This document shows positions 33,946 to 45,096 of a stretch of DNA of 64,000 nt, piece by piece. Every line of letters begins with the position of its first letter. The first letter of the stretch is position 1. Source of the stretch: Gigaspora margarita (lineage: Eukaryota > Glomeromycota > Glomeromycetes > Diversisporales > Gigasporaceae). Below the pieces are notes generated by a model. It saw only the letters and a program-made list of their open reading frames with translations. It searched no databases and was not told where the DNA came from. The stretch spans positions 405,545-469,544 of the forward strand of contig WTPW01000148.1 of NCBI GenBank assembly GCA_009809945.1, read 5' to 3'. Both the position numbers and the translations under genes were made by a program.

Positions 33946-35010
33946 CTAGCATCACCCGGTGTAATACTTGTCCATATCAAAAATTTAATGTATTTAAATA
34001 AGATCATTATTTTAATATTTCATTGTTTGTTATATTTATTTAATAGGCTTATATAAAGCAATAATAGCGCTTTAAACTTATAATAATAATTATTATACAA
34101 GTTAAAGAATTATACTCCAGGTCTGACTATGCAAGTTGTAGAAACTATTTCAGCTCAGCTGATAGTATTTCGGCACTGATTTTTAATATGAGATTTCCAC
34201 ATCAAAATTCAATGCCAAAATGTATTTGTCAAAACTGAAAGTATCTATAACATGTATAAGTCTAACACAATTTCAAAGTTTACTTTAAATTTCATATTCC
34301 CCCACTCCTGGTTTGCACAACTGAGTTGCGCCATGATCACTACACAAGTGACTAAATAATACAAATAATGAGATGATTCATAGCACCAATAAGATAATCA
34401 CAAGTATGATATGAGGTACGATAATGAATGGTAATTTATATAATCGAAAAAACCACATGCAGTAACTATATATTCATTGGATGCACACCAGCCAAATAAG
34501 GCTGGACCAAATTTATTAGAAATGCTTTATTGATATTAGCAGTATATACATCAGTTCTATCGATGTATAAGTAAAATTAACAATGTGAAGCATTACCCAC
34601 CTGCATAAAACAGGCCGGCTATTAATCAGGATTTTTTTTTAGTAGGAGAATTTGCGATGTGTAGCATCAGCCGGTGGTTTCCCACCTGCATAAAGCAGAC
34701 CGGGCATATTTACAAAAGATTGTGAAAATGGCAGTATTTACTAGGTGGGTGGGATCGGGTGCGAAGCCTGGAATGTGTTCTCCGAATGCAAGTGAGGCTT
34801 TTGCTTTCAATCCCGCCTCTTTACATTTTATATTACCACAGTGTGATTCTTTGTTAGCATTGATGCAAATATTTTGCCGATCATTTGTTGTATTCCTGCA
34901 GCCACGTGAAGGCGCAAGCAACTCGAATTCACGAAATAGGAAATATTACGTTGAAACTTCTGATTGGTAAATAGCGTGACGGACGGACGTTTGTGCTTTA
35001 ATATAATAGA
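33946..35010 (+). mobile_element. ~1.07-kb foreign insert in the palindrome
   Basis: Comparison with the intact palindrome at 35640-35680 shows that everything from CTAGCATCACCCGGTGTAAT to TTTAATATAATAGA is extra. The right end has GTGACGGACGGACG followed by a short TA-rich tail, reminiscent of 3' tails of RTE-type retroposons. The stretch 34590-34970 is much richer in G+C and carries an open minus-strand frame that looks bacterial. No clear TSD. Confidence 0.55.
34667..34921 (-). CDS. Bacterial-looking small ORF, Ash/Icd-like candidate
   Basis: 84 codons on the minus strand with near 45% G+C by eye. The middle and C-terminal parts (AFGEHIPGFAPDPTHL; FCKYARSALCRWETTG) resemble, from memory, the Ash/Icd-like small proteins of P4-type prophages in Enterobacterales. 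A second RPVLCRW-type block follows downstream on the same strand (34628-34596) in another frame, a duplication common in that family. In Enterobacterales such proteins are encoded near prophage regulatory genes and some affect cell division. The ATG at 34921 is one possible start, and the reading may enter from further upstream. It could instead be a chance frame, which only a protein search can decide. Confidence 0.4.
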   Translation of the reverse strand: MLAPSRGCRNTTNDRQNICINANKESHCGNIKCKEAGLKAKASLAFGEHIPGFAPDPTHLVNTAIFTIFCKYARSALCRWETTG

Positions 35011-35052
35011 TAATTATAACCATTTATAGTAACACAAATTTATTTCGATCTT

Positions 35053-35473
35053 NNNNNNNNNNNNNNNNNNNNNNNNNNNNNNNNNNNNNNNNNNNNNNNN
35101 NNNNNNNNNNNNNNNNNNNNNNNNNNNNNNNNNNNNNNNNNNNNNNNNNNNNNNNNNNNNNNNNNNNNNNNNNNNNNNNNNNNNNNNNNNNNNNNNNNNN
35201 NNNNNNNNNNNNNNNNNNNNNNNNNNNNNNNNNNNNNNNNNNNNNNNNNNNNNNNNNNNNNNNNNNNNNNNNNNNNNNNNNNNNNNNNNNNNNNNNNNNN
35301 NNNNNNNNNNNNNNNNNNNNNNNNNNNNNNNNNNNNNNNNNNNNNNNNNNNNNNNNNNNNNNNNNNNNNNNNNNNNNNNNNNNNNNNNNNNNNNNNNNNN
35401 NNNNNNNNNNNNNNNNNNNNNNNNNNNNNNNNNNNNNNNNNNNNNNNNNNNNNNNNNNNNNNNNNNNNNNNNN
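35053..35473. other. Assembly gap (run of N)
   Basis: 421 unknown bases in the arm of a palindrome inside the TTA-TSD element. The long X-only frame across it is an artefact. Confidence 0.95.
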
Positions 35474-37627
35474 TATTAACAATTAAATATTAATATTTAA
35501 TTGTTAATAACTTCTGATCTACTGGGCCAATTTCGATGATTTTACTACCAAAATGATCCCCTCAATGAGAGGATTCTAACAAAACCAAAATCGCTAAAAT
35601 CCAATCACAGAATCCCAAGATCAAAATAAATTTGTATTACTATAAATGGTTATAATTATTTAATAAATTATAGAACTTTTATTGTAACACAAATCTATTC
35701 CGATCACAGGACCCTGTGATTGGATTTTAATAATTTTGGGCTCACTAGAATCCTCTCGTTGAGAGGATCATTTTGGTAGTTGAATCATCAAATTTGGTTT
35801 AGGATCAAAAGTTATTAATTATTAAATATTATTAATAAATATATAATTTTGGTCAAAAATAATTTTGCAACTTTGGCCGGAATTATAAAATTTTGGCCGG
35901 AATTACACCTGATACTTCAGCTGACCACCCACCCACCCAGAAATCAGCTGATTTCTGGAAGCTCCCTTAGAAGAAAAATGTTTTTTAATTTTGTATTAAG
36001 CAAGGTTCAAGCAGTTTGAAAAGAGTAGTTAGTTTTCAATTCTGCTAATTTTTTTGCTAATACTTGATTTAGAATCAAGAACTCCATATCTGCATAGAAC
36101 ACTTCACATATTTTTCCTTCAAGAATTTTTTTAGCTTGAACAATTGTGTCATATATTTTAGCAAATATCATTTCTGAAGTTATAGGATTTTCTGTTTCCA
36201 TAACCATGTTCTTAGATGATAAACTAAAGTCTTGCAGTTCTTTAGATAAGTATTTAAAAAACTTTTTGACTATATATTCTTCTTCTTTTAAAAGTGCCGA
36301 TATATTATTATTATCTATAAGATAAATAAGTTGTTAACATTGAGAACATATTGTATTTTTTTTTTAAAGAAATAATAATACATTTAAAATGAAAGCTATA
36401 AAAACAGTTAATATTGTAATTAGTTTCAAGTTAGCTTTATTAGGCTCAAATAATAGTTTGGGTTTATTGTACAAAAAACACATTTCAGGTTCTTTTTGAG
36501 ATATAATATATTTCTTTTTTTAGTAATATTACTAGTTTTATCTAACTTCTTTTTTTTTTATAAATTGGTAGTGATTTGAGCAAGAATTGTAAAAAGGTGA
36601 CAGACACAGATTTTTATACTTTTTAATATATCAACTTATAATAACTAAAACTTACTAGAAGATTGTATTAATAGTTATAATTTTTATTGATTTTTTATAC
36701 TTTATTTTCTAGACCAAGTTTATAGACATGGCTCTTAAAATTACTATAAACCCAATCTGGTAATTTTTGTTTTTCTTGCTTATTTGCTACCTCTATTACC
36801 TCTTTTGCTAAACTAAAATCATAAAAAGATGGACATGATATAGAATTTATTAATATACTTTAAATTTACCTATCTTAGCTTCAAGAGAAAGAATCATAAT
36901 TTGAAAAGTATGAAGCTTTCTGGTTCAAAATTGTCTCTTTTTTTAGTGTTTTAATATTTAATTTGAGTAGTTTGATTTTAGCAAAATAAGATTTCTATTC
37001 AAAAATAAGTTGGAATCAACCTTAGTAGTAGATTCATTTATTTGGTTAATTTTATTTTCAATATTAGCATAGATTTGTTAAAAATCTTCATTTCATTCTA
37101 AATACTTAGCTAGCAACTTTTCACTAAAATCATTAATTTTGGTCTTAGATTTAAAAACAGAATATAATTTTTTCTTTAAGCTCTTGTTTATAAGCACCAC
37201 CAAGTCATTGACCAACACTTTAAAAGAACTATTACCTTTATTATTATTATTTTTTTTTTATATTAAGGTGACCACTTAGGTACCTTGGCACTTTATTGGT
37301 ACAAATGGGTGGCCCAGTCATGAAGACTACACCGCATATCATATTTGTATAATGAGAGTACAACCAGCTACTTACACTTTTGGTGTCATTCTACACCAGT
37401 TGCCATACCTACAACCCAACTATGGGGTTGCCTATTTAAACTCTCTGGCTTCTACCCATGTTCTATGTTCCTTCCAATATACCCCTTTCGGGAGCTAATT
37501 TACTGATGATAACCCTGAAGCTTTAGCCAAACCCCTTACAGAGAGCATTTGCCCCTGTGGTAAACCTGGTAGAGTAGTACCTGTCCCACCCAGGTATTCA
37601 CCTACGCTTCAGTAGTGGCGCTAATGA

Positions 37628-39890
37628 TGCTGCCTGAAACTACATAGTTTCGGGTTAACCAAAACTGAAACTAGTATTACCAGTTTCGGGCATTACTATT
37701 TCAGCCAAAACTTGTCTAAACTTAATTAAAAGTCTGAAACTCCAAAACTATGCCAAAACCCCAAAACTTGACTAATCAGAAAAGCAAAAATTTAATGGTT
37801 TAGTATATCTTATTCTCAACAATCATTTTTTTAAATGATCTTCTTTCCAATTCCCCAACAACCCTTCCTCAACATAACTATATATATGACTTTAACTAAT
37901 AAATACCCTGTTCTACACTACCACTTAGCCAACTACCACTTCCCGAATACTATTTATCCCCTTTCCCGACACTATTATTCCCAACATCACACTTCCCCAA
38001 CACCACTCTTTCTAAATACCATTCTTCCCTGATATCCCTTTCCCCAACATTATCCTTTCCCTATACCTTTTTTATCTAATATCACTACACCTTCGACACC
38101 ACCACTTTTGTGATACAATTTTCCCTACAATTATTCCAATATACTACCACTTTTCCTGATATATTAAAAAAAATTGATTAATAAAAAAAATATTGTTTAA
38201 ATTAAATTATAAAAAGAAAATCAAAAAAAAATAAAATAAAATAAAAAATAAATAAATAAAAAACTAATTAATTTTAAAAAAAACATTGTTTAAATTAAAA
38301 TAAAAATATGAAATTATTTAATAAAAAAACTAATTAAAAAAAAATATTGTTAAAAAAAAAGTTAAATTAAAAAAAGACTAAATAAAAAAAATATTAAAAA
38401 AAATGCCATTAAGAAAATTCAAAAATTAAAAAATGTGAGGCAGGGTATTAGCCAATTCTTATGTTGATAACATTAAAAAAAAGGGCTAGTCACTTGTTTT
38501 TTATGCACACTAATGATAAAGAACAAATTAAAGAAGCAAAAGGCAGGAAATATTGCGGTGGCTATTGGCTTAGAATCTATCGTTACTAGAAGAGGAAAAT
38601 AATTCTTGACTTTTGGAAAATATAGAGTTTCTGAGCTGATAATTTTGCCATTTATTATTTTGTATGGGTAATAAAAACCAAAAAAGGAACTCTGATTTTG
38701 TAAATAATCTAAGTGCATGAGATAAAATTTAGAGGTAGGACCTTAACGATAGAGGTTAGGGTTGGAGTGATGCTTATGATATGTAAATTTCATTTCCATC
38801 ATTTTTAATCTGTGCACTAAGATCGATTTAAACATTAGTTATTGCATATTTTCGCTTTTTTCTTCTTTGACAAGTGTTTGAATTCTTCGTCAGGCTGATT
38901 TAGAATAGTCAAAATTTGTACTTTCCGATTGGCTATTTCTTTGAATAACCTGCACAAATAAGTAAATGCGTAATTTTGCACTAAAAAATTCATTCAACCA
39001 ATCAAATTTTAAGATCACTTGTAATGTAAGTTTGAAGTACAAACATACGTATGTATGACGTAAAATGTTACAAAATTTACATTGCATGAGATCATAAAAT
39101 TTAATTGGCCAGCAAAATCTTAAGACTTTTTTTTTTGAATTTTTATTAAATAATGCTTTTAATATTTGTTTATTTTTATTGGCATTTTTTTTTAATATTT
39201 AAATATACTGGAAAATAATTATCAGGAATAATATCATTGAAATCGGAATAGCTGGAGAAGGTTGAAGTGTGTCAGAAAGTGTTTGTGTTGGTGAAGTGGT
39301 AGACGGTATTGGGAAAGAAGTAATTGTCGAGTAAGAAAGGTTGTTGGGGAAAAGGAAGTTGTTGGGAAAGTGAGTTTGTTATGGAAAGGGAGGTTGTCAG
39401 GGGTATGGTAATTGTTAGAAAAATGATTGGTTGTCGGGTAAAGAGTGATTGTTGAGGATATGGTAATAGTCAGGGAAGTAAGTAGTTGATGGGTAAATAG
39501 TTATGTCAGGGATGAGGTGGATGTCGGGAAAGTTATTTTCATATAAATAATATAGTTTGTCTAGAGTGGTTAGTTTGATAAACGGTTTTGGGAAAGAAAT
39601 TGCCTGAGAAATGGTAGTTATTAGGAAATGGGTGTATTGGTATCAGAAAAGTAATTATTGAAGAATTGATCATTTGGGAAGTATATTGCACTAGTTTGTT
39701 TATGTTATATTAAGTAAAAAGATATATTTGTTTAATGCTTATATATAAACTTAGTTTCGGAAAAGTTTCTGAGTTTTGGAGAAGTTTTGGAATTTTGGCA
39801 TAGTTTTGGCTAATTTTGGGCTAGTTTCGGGCAGTGGTTCAAAGTTTCGGTTTCGGTCATTGGCCCAAAGTAGTTTTGGGCAGCATTATT
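37628..39890. mobile_element. Long-TIR element inside the SINE
   Basis: Terminal ATGCTGCCYRAAACTAC faces its complement GTAGTTTTGGGCAGCAT; subterminal AACTATGCCAAAA / TTTTGGCATAGTT copies follow. Arms of roughly 0.5-0.65 kb are complementary in style: the left is pyrimidine-rich with CCCAACA and CCCGACA units, the right purine-rich with GTTGTCGGG units. Long arms suggest a MULE/foldback type, though no 9-bp TSD is clear. The central ~1 kb (38430-39110) is of more balanced composition and could be captured host sequence. Confidence 0.7.
38473..38718 (-). CDS. Unknown 81-codon frame in the centre of the long-TIR element
   Basis: Starts MHLDYLQNQSSFFGF, mixed composition, moderately hydrophobic end. 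It lies in the only non-repetitive part of the element. I recognise no family; it may be a captured exon piece or chance. Confidence 0.25.
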   Translation of the reverse strand: MHLDYLQNQSSFFGFYYPYKIINGKIISSETLYFPKVKNYFPLLVTIDSKPIATAIFPAFCFFNLFFIISVHKKQVTSPFF

Positions 39891-40747
39891 AAGTGCACCT
39901 TCACTGAGCCTTACCTAACTACCTACTTCTGCTCTTGCGAAGTTCACCTCACCCCAGTACACCTGTCTCTTCCTCTTCAAGATATTACCAGTATTTCCGA
40001 CTACCACTCGATAGGCCCGGAAGGATCGGTTAGCCCCGGTATTATGATGCCTTATGGTCTTCCTTTCCTTGGACCATGCTTCCGTAACACATGTTCTTTT
40101 CCTCCAGTGCAACTCCAGCGGCCAGGTTGGTGGACCCCTCTTGCCATAGGGACTCTTGCCCATCAGCTTTCCTGGCTTTTCTCTATTCAATTCTGCTTTT
40201 TATGCACCGTTGAAAGCTCAGTTATTCTCTGCTCAGATCTTGCTAAGCATGTTCCACCCTTCTATGTTCTCAGGATTTTTGCGCTATTTTGGTCATATCG
40301 TACATGATTACCTCCACAGCTCCCAATTTGATTGGTGTGACCCAGGCTACAGATCCTATGACCCAACTTTATATTGCAGATGACAGTACAGTAACACAGA
40401 TATGATTTTCTGAAAACATCTCCAGTAGGATTCGAACTCATGTACCTTTGTATTACCTTTATTATTAATATTTTTAAGGTATATACATTGGTTTTGGTTA
40501 TGGTCTTTTTTTAGCTTAGCTTTTTTTATAGTAAAAAAATAAAATTTATATTTGAAATAATACATATTTATGATTTATTCAAAACCTTTTATATATCCTA
40601 TTTATTCTATTTATCTAGTTCTTCCAGAATCTTTTTTTTCTGTATATTATATATATCTAGTATATCTGATATAATATATTTTTTTTGTATATCCTATTTA
40701 ATAAATTATTTCAAAATAATATATTAGATATAAAAAAAATTAATACT

Positions 40748-41205
40748 ATGCTTAAGCAATGCATAAAATGTGATACTCCTCTTTTATTACTAGCTGATTA
40801 TAATTTTATTATACAATACCATAATAATAGGCCAATATCTAAAGTTGTGAATATACTAAAAAAAAAATATAGTATATTACAAAAATATATTTATCAGATC
40901 TGAAAAGGAGAAAAAAAATAGAGTTGCATAGAATTAACCAATTTATACATTTAATCCTAAAGAAACTATATTACATTTTAGTATAATGGTTCCAATACAA
41001 ATTTTCAAAATAAATACAATTCTACTATTTTAATACTAGAAAATATAGAGTATAATGCAGGAGTAGAGCCTAGTAAAGTGAAAAAGAGTAAAGAAAGCTT
41101 GAATATTAGCAAAGAAGATCTTAATGCATTTTATGAAAAGGAAGCTATTCAAGATAAAAAATATATAAAAAAATACAAATATATATTAGCTAAATAAAAT
41201 AAAAC
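40748..41205 (+). pseudogene. Small protein with N-terminal CxxC, transposon-associated
   Basis: Starts MLKQCIKCDTPLLLLADYNF. The C-x2-C pair may be half of a zinc site. After a stop near 40903 the reading continues with charged sequence (VEPSKVKKSKESLNISKEDL near 41053-41115) and later, beyond 41205, YNSCFF...PFCNSC. It lies head-to-head with the membrane-segment relic (start 40565) and tail-to-tail with the relic starting at 42591, an arrangement typical of compact viral-like elements. Function unknown. Confidence 0.45.
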
Positions 41206-41454
41206 CTTTTCACATATCTTATTGAGAACCTTTATAGCATTAAAAGTATCAAATAATATTTTTCAAGTTCTTTATAACTCATGTTTTTTTTCTCTGCCTT
41301 TTTGCAATTCTTGCTCAAAGCCAGATTAGACTAATAATTAGCTAAGTTAACTATCATTGGGTTAACTATATTTTTTTTCAAGCTTGCTTGAAAAAAGTTA
41401 TTGGCTTTACTCATATTATAAACAGAAAGTGGAATAGTAATATTTTTTCTATTA

Positions 41455-41987
41455 GAGAGCTTCCATAAATAACGTTATGTACCCCTACATAGTAGCTCTT
41501 GACCCCCCCTCTACTATATAAAAAAAATTTTAAAAATCCATATATTTATATATAAAATTTTACAAAAACTTGAGTATATAATGACCCAGTAATCCGATTT
41601 GGATGGTTTTGGTACCATTCGATTCATCTCTATGAGACGAATCCAAAGGTATCAAAATCATTTCATTTGGATCACTGGAACACGTTTTATTAACGAAATA
41701 CTATTGATTTTATAGTAATTTTGTAAGAAAACATAATAACCAATAGTATTTCGTTAATAAAACGTGTTCCAGTAATCCAAATCAAATGAAATTGGTGCCA
41801 TTAGACTCCTCTCATCGAGACGATTCGAATGGTACCAAAATCATCTAATTATGACTACTGGATCAAGTTTTAGACAAATTTTTATAAAAAATTGTGTTAT
41901 GTTTTGGGGGACCCCCCTCTACATGGTGCAAAATCGTCATATTTTGGGGGACCCCCCTCAAGCATAACGTTATTTATGGATGCCCCC
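41455..41987. mobile_element. PIF/Harbinger-like element, TTA TSD
   Basis: GAGAGCTTCCATAAATAACG at the left and complement CGTTATTTATGGATGCCCCC at the right; TTA at 41452-41454 and 41988-41990. A CCCCCC run lies inside the left end, and two GGGGGACCCCCCTC blocks near the right. Two GATTYRTCTC hairpins and a central palindrome around AACGTGTTTTATTAACGAAA fill the interior. Confidence 0.85.
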
Positions 41988-42104
41988 TTAGCTGATGCTA
42001 TAAACTTACCTTTTACTAGGTTTCAAGCTAGCTCAAGATTGCTATCTAAAACCAAGAATAAATAATAATATATTATTATTATGAATTAATTTATTTGTTG
42101 CTAT

Positions 42105-42345
42105 AGACTACATGTAGCCATACTATTAATATATAAAAAATTTGTAGCTATATAAATTAGAGTTAGAATTAGATTTATATTAGAATTATATTAAAAATAA
42201 AGGTAGATTTAGGGTTAGGGTTTTTGTTAGAGGTTAGGATAAATCGCAAGAGATGCATTTTTATTTAGTAACACAACAGGGGTTACTCTAGTAAAATTTT
42301 GAAATACATAATATAGGTTACATGTAGCCAGAGCTATATATAAAT
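42105..42345 (-). mobile_element. MITE, relative of 15877-16067
   Basis: Shares, inverted, the TTACTCTAGTAAAATTTT and CTAACCCTAAATCTA-type blocks. Direct CTACATGTAGCCA / TTACATGTAGCCA flank the unit. It contains TTTAGGGTTAGGG, which is part of the MITE and not a telomere. Confidence 0.5.
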
Positions 42346-42591
42346 AATTCCTATTATTATTATTATCTTTTTCTGCTAGTAAAACTGAAACTTATCTGAA
42401 ATTGTTAAGGTATCATTTCCAATACCTATAGTAATAGGTATATCAAAAAAGATTCTAATAGATTGTTTTTCATCTATAGCACCTATTAGTATATAACCCT
42501 TTTTTCTATCTATTTTTAACCAATATATTTTATAGAAGCAATTTATATCCTGCGGGGAATTGGTACTCTTATTTTTTGCACCTCCAATCAT

Positions 42592-43009
42592 ATCTAATCA
42601 GATGATTAAATTTTGTGTAATGAAAACAAAGACAAAAAATGTAAACAAAAATTTAAAAATCTAAATATCTTAAAAAAAAATTAAAGTTATTATAAAAATA
42701 TTTTGCATCTATATATAAAATTTGATGCTAAACAAGTTTACTTAGAGGACTTAAGAAGATTATCTTAGTAAGTTCTTAAGATATTATCAAAAAACTAAAG
42801 AAAAAAATAAAAAGATGAAAATATCTTAAAATTCTATTAAGATAATCTTTGTTTGGTATTTAAATAAACTTGTTCAGCATGAAATTTTGCATATAGGCAC
42901 ACTATTTAAAAGTAATTTTTATTAATATTATATGAGTTATTGTTAAAATAAAAAATAACTCCAAAATTATAACTTAACAATTAACCAATCAAAATCGAGA
43001 TGTGAGATG
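42592..43009. repeat. Palindrome with the CTAAACAAGTTTACTTAG module
   Basis: Arms at 42722-42790 and 42830-42890 carry GCTAAACAAGTTTACTTAGA and AATAAACTTGTTCAGCATG around GATTATCTTAGTAAG. The remainder is A+T-rich spacer; a non-coding element probably occupies the whole interval. Confidence 0.65.
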
Positions 43010-45096
43010 CAATGCAGATCGCTAGATGCAAGATATACATGTTTCCTATTTTATAAAATAGTTTGTAATATTTTCAAAAATATGTGATCCATCTGAACCT
43101 GTATTGAGTAATACATAAGTATTTCTAAATCATATACTTTACATGAAATAGTGGCATAATTATTGGGTTTTTTTATTTGCAAAAAGTTTATTTTTAATGG
43201 ATTAAGCCAATTTTGATATAATTGTACTTTTTGATATTGTTTTATAGCATAATTAAAGAAGAAGACCCTCCTATCTTCTTACAATAATTGCTTAAAGATA
43301 CTAGCATATCTTTTCCTAAGAATATAAGAAAAATGGTTCTAAAATAAATTAATATTTTTTTATTATATTTTTCTATACTTTGTCTACTTCTTTATTTGTA
43401 TAATTTTTTGAATAATACAAATAAAATGAGTTTTTTATTTCAGAAAATAATTTACTAAGATCTGTATATTTTTGTTGGAATTTCTTTAGGGCATTGAAGA
43501 ATATATCTTGTTAAAACATATTTAACTGATTCTAAAAATATTTGATTTTTATTGATAGTTTTTTTACTAGTTTTTGGTTTTTTGAATTTCTTTTTATAGA
43601 AGATCTAGAAACCCTATTTTTTTTTATATTAAAACAATTAGTTTCTTTAGATTCAATCTCATTATTTTCTTGGTCACATTCCTCTTAGCTACTTTCTTTG
43701 ATTACTTTCAATATCATCTTCTAATTAGCTTTGGTTTATTGTCCAGAGTATAGCGAAGAACTATCTGTTTTTATAACAGTTGGTAATACAGACAATCATA
43801 TGAGAATTCTGTTTGTTCAGTTTCATGATGCTAATTGATCATTATGATCATATGATAAATTTTTAATTTAACCTTTTTTTTGTACTCCAGACTTATACTA
43901 GTTTCCAGTTCCTAGTATATTCATATAAGAAGCTACTAATATTATTAATCTTTTTAGTTTTTTTAACTTTAGAACAATTCCTTTTTGTATAACCAGCTTT
44001 TTTATATATAGAACAGTATCTATCTACTAATACTTTCTTTGATTTGTTGATTTTTTAGCTATAAACTTCTTTGTAAAATATAATTTTTTTAATTGAATAT
44101 TGTAATTCACATAGCCTAATCTTTTATTTAATTTTTCTTTAATAAAATTTTCTAAAGCATCCAGATCTCTAGATGCATCATCAAAATATTCTAGTCTTTA
44201 AACTATAAAATCTAAATAGATATATGCTTTTTTATATAGGAGATTATTTTTTATACCCCACATTTAATATTTATACCCCTTGCAAATTTAACTTTTTTTA
44301 AAAAATTTGAGTAAAGATATCTTAGTAACTACCAAATCAAATTTAGTAAACTTTTTTTCTTTAAATTTTATAGATTTATAAAATTTATATAAAAAAAAGT
44401 TTATTGAATTTGGTTTGCTCAAAGTTTAAAAAAAATCAAAACATTTATTAAAACAAACTATAAAATTTTTTTAAACTTTGAGCAAAGATATCTCTGCAAC
44501 TACTAACCCAAATTCAATGAACTTTTTTTGTTTAAATTCTATAAATCTATAGATTTTAAAATAAACCAAATTTATAGAATTTAACTTAATAGTTACAGAG
44601 TTATATCACCCAAATTTTAAAAAGAATCAAAACATTTATCAAAACATTTGATAGACATTTTGATTTTTTTTAAACTTTGAGTGAAGATATCTTAGTAAAA
44701 CTACCAAATCAAATTTAGTAAATTTTTTTTTAAAATTCTAAGTATTATAGAATTTAGATAAAAAAAAAGTTTATTGAATTTGGTCTAGTAGTTGCTAAGA
44801 TATCTTTGCTCAAAGTTTGAAAAAAATCAAAACATCTATCAAAAAAAAACTATACAAAATTTTTTTTAGACTTTGAGCAAAGATTTCTCTGCAACTATTA
44901 ACCCAAATTTAATGAACTTTTTTTTGTTTGAATTTGATAAGTCTATAGAATTAAAATAAAAAAATTCATAGTATTTAACTTAATAGTTACAGAGTTTATC
45001 TTTATCCAAAGTTTAAAAAAAAAAACTATCTATCAAATATTTTAATAGATATTTTAGATTTTTTTTAAAATTTGAGTAAAGATAACTCTGTAACTA

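Larger units (their letters stand above)
33659..35966. mobile_element. PIF/Harbinger-like element, TTA TSD
   Basis: Ends GAGAGCTTCCAGAAATCAGC and complement GCTGATTTCTGGAAGCTCCC, flanked by TTA (33656-33658 and 35967-35969). C-rich runs lie inside both ends (ACCCCCACTCACCC; CCACCCACCCACCC). The interior is the GATCCTCTC-class palindrome as in 1313-2827, broken by a ~1.07-kb insert (33946-35010) and an assembly gap. Confidence 0.82.
37247..40451 (-). mobile_element. Long SINE (family S1, copy 3), split; 16-bp TSD
   Basis: ATTACCTTTATTATTA is present at 37231-37246 and 40452-40467. The poly(A) tail (as T) is at 37250-37260 and the tRNA-like head region (complement of GGATTCGAACTC) near 40425-40450, with the first bases of the head missing. 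Body matches 31653-32609. Between about 37628 and 39890 an unrelated TIR element is inserted. Small frames such as 39834-40307 are incidental to the SINE body. Confidence 0.85.
33420..40565 (-). pseudogene. Unknown transposon protein with a membrane segment, split by two elements
   Basis: On the minus strand the reading goes 40565-40468 (MYYFKYKFYFFTIKKAKL...), skips a SINE (37247-40451), continues 37246-35967, skips a TTA-TSD element (33659-35966) and ends 33658-33420 (FERDNIKQIRKISSLAFERF). Across the SINE, NNKG joins SSFKVLVNDLVVLINKS, and the 16-bp SINE TSD confirms the joint. Near 36430-36365 is a hydrophobic stretch (KLITILTVFIAFILNVLLFL), a likely transmembrane helix. The charged region at 36207-36007 (METENPITSEMIFAKI) is open for 66 codons. 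No catalytic motif seen; function unknown. Stops and frameshifts occur throughout. Confidence 0.55.
41330..42591 (-). pseudogene. Small unknown protein, split by two MITEs
   Basis: The first 71 codons (42591-42376) are open and end FFDIPITIGIGNDTLTISDK then FQFY. Reading continues after a MITE (42105-42345) near 42060-41991 and, across the TTA-TSD element 41455-41987, into RKNITIPLSVYNMSKANNFF. Removing that element and one TAA gives IASANRKN in frame. The beta-rich look of the first part would suit a structural protein, but I cannot identify a fold. Its 3' end overlaps that of the plus-strand CxxC relic. Confidence 0.5.

Noticed and set aside
35024..35482. 152-codon frame of unknown residues
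   Set aside because: Artefact of the run of N.
39834..40307. 157-codon plus-strand frame and overlapping frames at 39915-40190 and 40156-40383
   Set aside because: They lie in the body of an S1 SINE; the other two copies do not keep any of these frames open.
42190..42215. TTTAGGGTTAGGG resembling telomere repeats
   Set aside because: Only about two units, inside a MITE that also occurs (inverted, diverged to CTAACTCTAACTC) at 15980-16010.
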